Assembly: GCA_039984955.1 (NCBI GenBank)
Contig: JBDWTN010000007.1
Span: 2,302,501-2,366,500, forward strand
Direction: 5' to 3'
From: Marinobacter alexandrii
GTDB taxonomy: Bacteria; Bacteroidota; Bacteroidia; Cytophagales; Cyclobacteriaceae
Length of the DNA stretch: 64,000 nt
Below the pieces are notes generated by a model, which was not told the origin of the DNA, made no database searches, and saw only the letters and a program-made list of their open reading frames with translations. Below are positions 62,467 to 64,000 of this stretch, one piece after another; the stretch's first letter is position 1, and every line of letters begins with the position of its first letter. The position numbers and the translations under genes were made by a program.

Positions 62467-63052
62467 ACTTCCGGATGATTTCTGGCATGATTGATTCTTC
62501 TTTTTCGATCTCAAGTAGACACTTTGCTCCCGTTCTTTTCATGATCACATCAAAGGTAGACGGATTCTTCTGTCCATTGAAAATGATGCCTAACAAAGGA
62601 ATATTTTGCTGCTTAAGTAGATTGAGTGAAAGCAATGTATGGTTGATGCTGCCCAAGTAATAGTTGGAAACTAAGACTACTGGGAGTCCTGTTTTGGCAA
62701 CCCAGTCAATATTCAAATAGTCCTCTCTCATAGGGACCATTAAGCCTCCTGCTAATTCAATAATCAACCTATTCTTGGTTTCTGGTATGCTGAGTTCAGC
62801 TTCATCTACATGAACATTGTCAATAGATGCAGCAGCATGCGGACTCATGGGCTGGGTTAACCGATAGGCTTCTGAATGAACAGTAGTATTTGGTGACCAG
62901 CGTTGTACTTTGTGAGAGTCGGTGTTTTCTAAATCTCCTGCCTGAACGGGTTTCCAGTAATCTGCTTTCAGTGCTTCACATAGGATTGCCGATACGACTG
63001 TTTTTCCGGTATCTGTGCCTATTCCTGCTACGATAAATCTTTGATCTTTCAT
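62444..63052 (-). CDS. bioD: Dethiobiotin synthase
   Basis: The 202-residue enzyme carboxylates DAPA to dethiobiotin with ATP. The P-loop is GIGTDTGKTVVSAILCEAL (about residues 11-29). YWKPVQAGDLENTDSHKV and ELAGGLMVPMREDYLNIDW are also conserved. It overlaps bioF by 4 bp and bioA by 23 bp, giving a tightly packed biotin operon read leftward. Confidence 0.97.
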   Translation of the reverse strand: MKDQRFIVAGIGTDTGKTVVSAILCEALKADYWKPVQAGDLENTDSHKVQRWSPNTTVHSEAYRLTQPMSPHAAASIDNVHVDEAELSIPETKNRLIIELAGGLMVPMREDYLNIDWVAKTGLPVVLVSNYYLGSINHTLLSLNLLKQQNIPLLGIIFNGQKNPSTFDVIMKRTGAKCLLEIEKEESIMPEIIRKYAARLKL

Positions 63053-64000
63053 TTATTCAAGATTTCAAATAGCAAATCTATTTCTTCCTGGGTGTTGTAT
63101 GCATGTAAGCAAAAACGAATTCGTTCAGACCCCTCTGCGACACTCGGTTTCCTAATGGGCAGTGCATTTATTCCAGCGTCCATTAGCTGATTACCTATGG
63201 CGATCACATTTTCATTTCCAGGAATAATCAATGATTGAATTTGAGACGGGGAATCGAGCCAGTCTAAAGTAGATTCCTTTCTCTGTTCAATAAAGTAATT
63301 GATGCGATCTTGAAGCTTTTTTCTTTCACTCGTTGCATAGGGGAGATAATCATAAAATGCAGAGATAGCTGCAAAATGATGTCCAGTTGGAGCAGTAGAG
63401 AAGATTAATGAACGAGAAAAATTTACCTGATAATCTTTAAGCCACATCGGCCCAACAACTGCCGCCCCATGAATTCCTGGACCTTTTCCATAGGTCACAA
63501 TTCTTGCCATGACTTTTTCCTCTAGACCTAGTGCTTGAGTAAGTCCTTCACCTTTTTCACCGTAAACTGCTATTGAATGAGCTTCATCTACAATCAACAT
63601 CGCTTCAAACTGTTCGCATATATTGGTTATTTCCTCCAGAGGGCAGATATCACCATCCATACTGTATACCGATTCTACTATGACTAATTTTTGACCATCA
63701 CAGCTTTGAAGTTTTGCGCTGAGATCTTCAACATCATTATGCTTGAATTTAATTTTTTTAGATACTCCTAAACGAGCGCCATCTATCAGGCTGGCATGAA
63801 TAAGCTCGTCGCAAATAAGTGTCGTTTCTCTGGTTGCTAAACAGGAGATTAGTCCAAGGTTTGCCGCGTAACCTGAGGAATAAACCAAAGAGCTTTCTAC
63901 TTGATGAAAGTCAGCAACTTTTTGTTCTACCTGCTCTGCATAATCAGAATTTCCGCTGAGTAGTCTCGAACCTGTGGCACCATTTGTACAATCGGAAGAT
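63049..64000 (-). CDS. bioF: 8-amino-7-oxononanoate synthase (partial)
   Basis: The gene runs off the right edge; the N-terminus is missing and the visible frame is open to 64000. PLP-dependent alpha-oxoamine synthase motifs are seen: GATGSRLLSGN, VYSSGYAANLGLISCLA, LIVDEAHSIAVYGEKGEGL, and the PLP Lys in RIVTYGKGPGIHGAAVVGP. It condenses pimeloyl thioester with alanine to KAPA, the first committed step. It heads bioF-bioD-bioA. Confidence 0.95.
   Translation of the reverse strand, partial: SSDCTNGATGSRLLSGNSDYAEQVEQKVADFHQVESSLVYSSGYAANLGLISCLATRETTLICDELIHASLIDGARLGVSKKIKFKHNDVEDLSAKLQSCDGQKLVIVESVYSMDGDICPLEEITNICEQFEAMLIVDEAHSIAVYGEKGEGLTQALGLEEKVMARIVTYGKGPGIHGAAVVGPMWLKDYQVNFSRSLIFSTAPTGHHFAAISAFYDYLPYATSERKKLQDRINYFIEQRKESTLDWLDSPSQIQSLIIPGNENVIAIGNQLMDAGINALPIRKPSVAEGSERIRFCLHAYNTQEEIDLLFEILNK

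Noticed and set aside
1-64000. CRISPR arrays, tRNA or rRNA genes, prophage or intact insertion sequences
   Set aside because: No spaced repeat array, cloverleaf, ribosomal sequence, integrase or transposase was recognised. A tRNA scan could still find something missed by eye.

Overview
The window is about 64 kb of an AT-rich chromosome from a member of the Bacteroidota, most likely a marine or soil Cytophagales. The evidence is family content rather than a marker gene. There are three TonB-dependent or outer-membrane beta-barrel receptors with carboxypeptidase-like N-domains, and DUF4249, GLPGLI, DUF6089 and DUF6090 proteins. There are PadR-linked orphan MacB/FtsX permeases, and type IX secretion proteins (PorZ and PorG-like) beside the uppS-bamA-ompH cluster. 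Start codons mostly lack Shine-Dalgarno sequences and TAnnTTTG -7 elements occur, both normal for this phylum. No rRNA, tRNA, CRISPR array, prophage or intact insertion sequence was seen.

Layout. 1-7.0 kb: end of one MacB/FtsX permease, three small membrane proteins, then a PadR regulator with its own large permease and a secreted protein. 7.1-9.1 kb: a membrane protein/XRE regulator pair with palindromic operators, 5-formyltetrahydrofolate cyclo-ligase and thiol peroxidase. 9.2-18.3 kb: a TonB receptor/DUF4249 pair, a DUF4331 family split over two genes, and TPR and other lipoproteins. 18.3-24.8 kb: a lone SiaC-like protein, a receptor/GLPGLI operon and a divergent two-component system, with a phased GTTAA repeat between them. 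25-29.5 kb: a solitary GIY-YIG nuclease inside a repeat, an ECF sigma/anti-sigma pair and a TonB receptor.

29.6-46 kb is largely conserved housekeeping. It holds an acidic conserved protein, ferredoxin, tdk, porZ, recO, an oxygenase and a chromate transporter. After a shared terminator comes a long leftward cluster: yqeY, cvpA, a CBS protein, nadK, two DUF6089 barrels, uppS, bamA and two ompH/skp genes. This run couples envelope lipid-carrier synthesis, outer-membrane protein insertion, periplasmic chaperones and type IX secretion.

46-64 kb carries pdxJ, rmuC, a GroES-family gene, a ferritin-like/Ycf48-like/hemB operon, a lipoprotein esterase with a DUF6090 protein, DUF2911, a two-domain VOC lipoprotein and an SPFH lipoprotein. 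It ends with a class V aminotransferase and a biotin operon (bioF-bioD-bioA) followed by a mercuric-reductase-like flavoprotein.

The most interesting signals are mainly non-coding: paired palindromes spaced exactly 42 bp before two unrelated regulators, the 10-bp phased GTTAA array beside the two-component system, and the GIY-YIG nuclease bracketed by near-identical direct repeats and a REP-like palindrome. The DUF4331 split is the best coding oddity.
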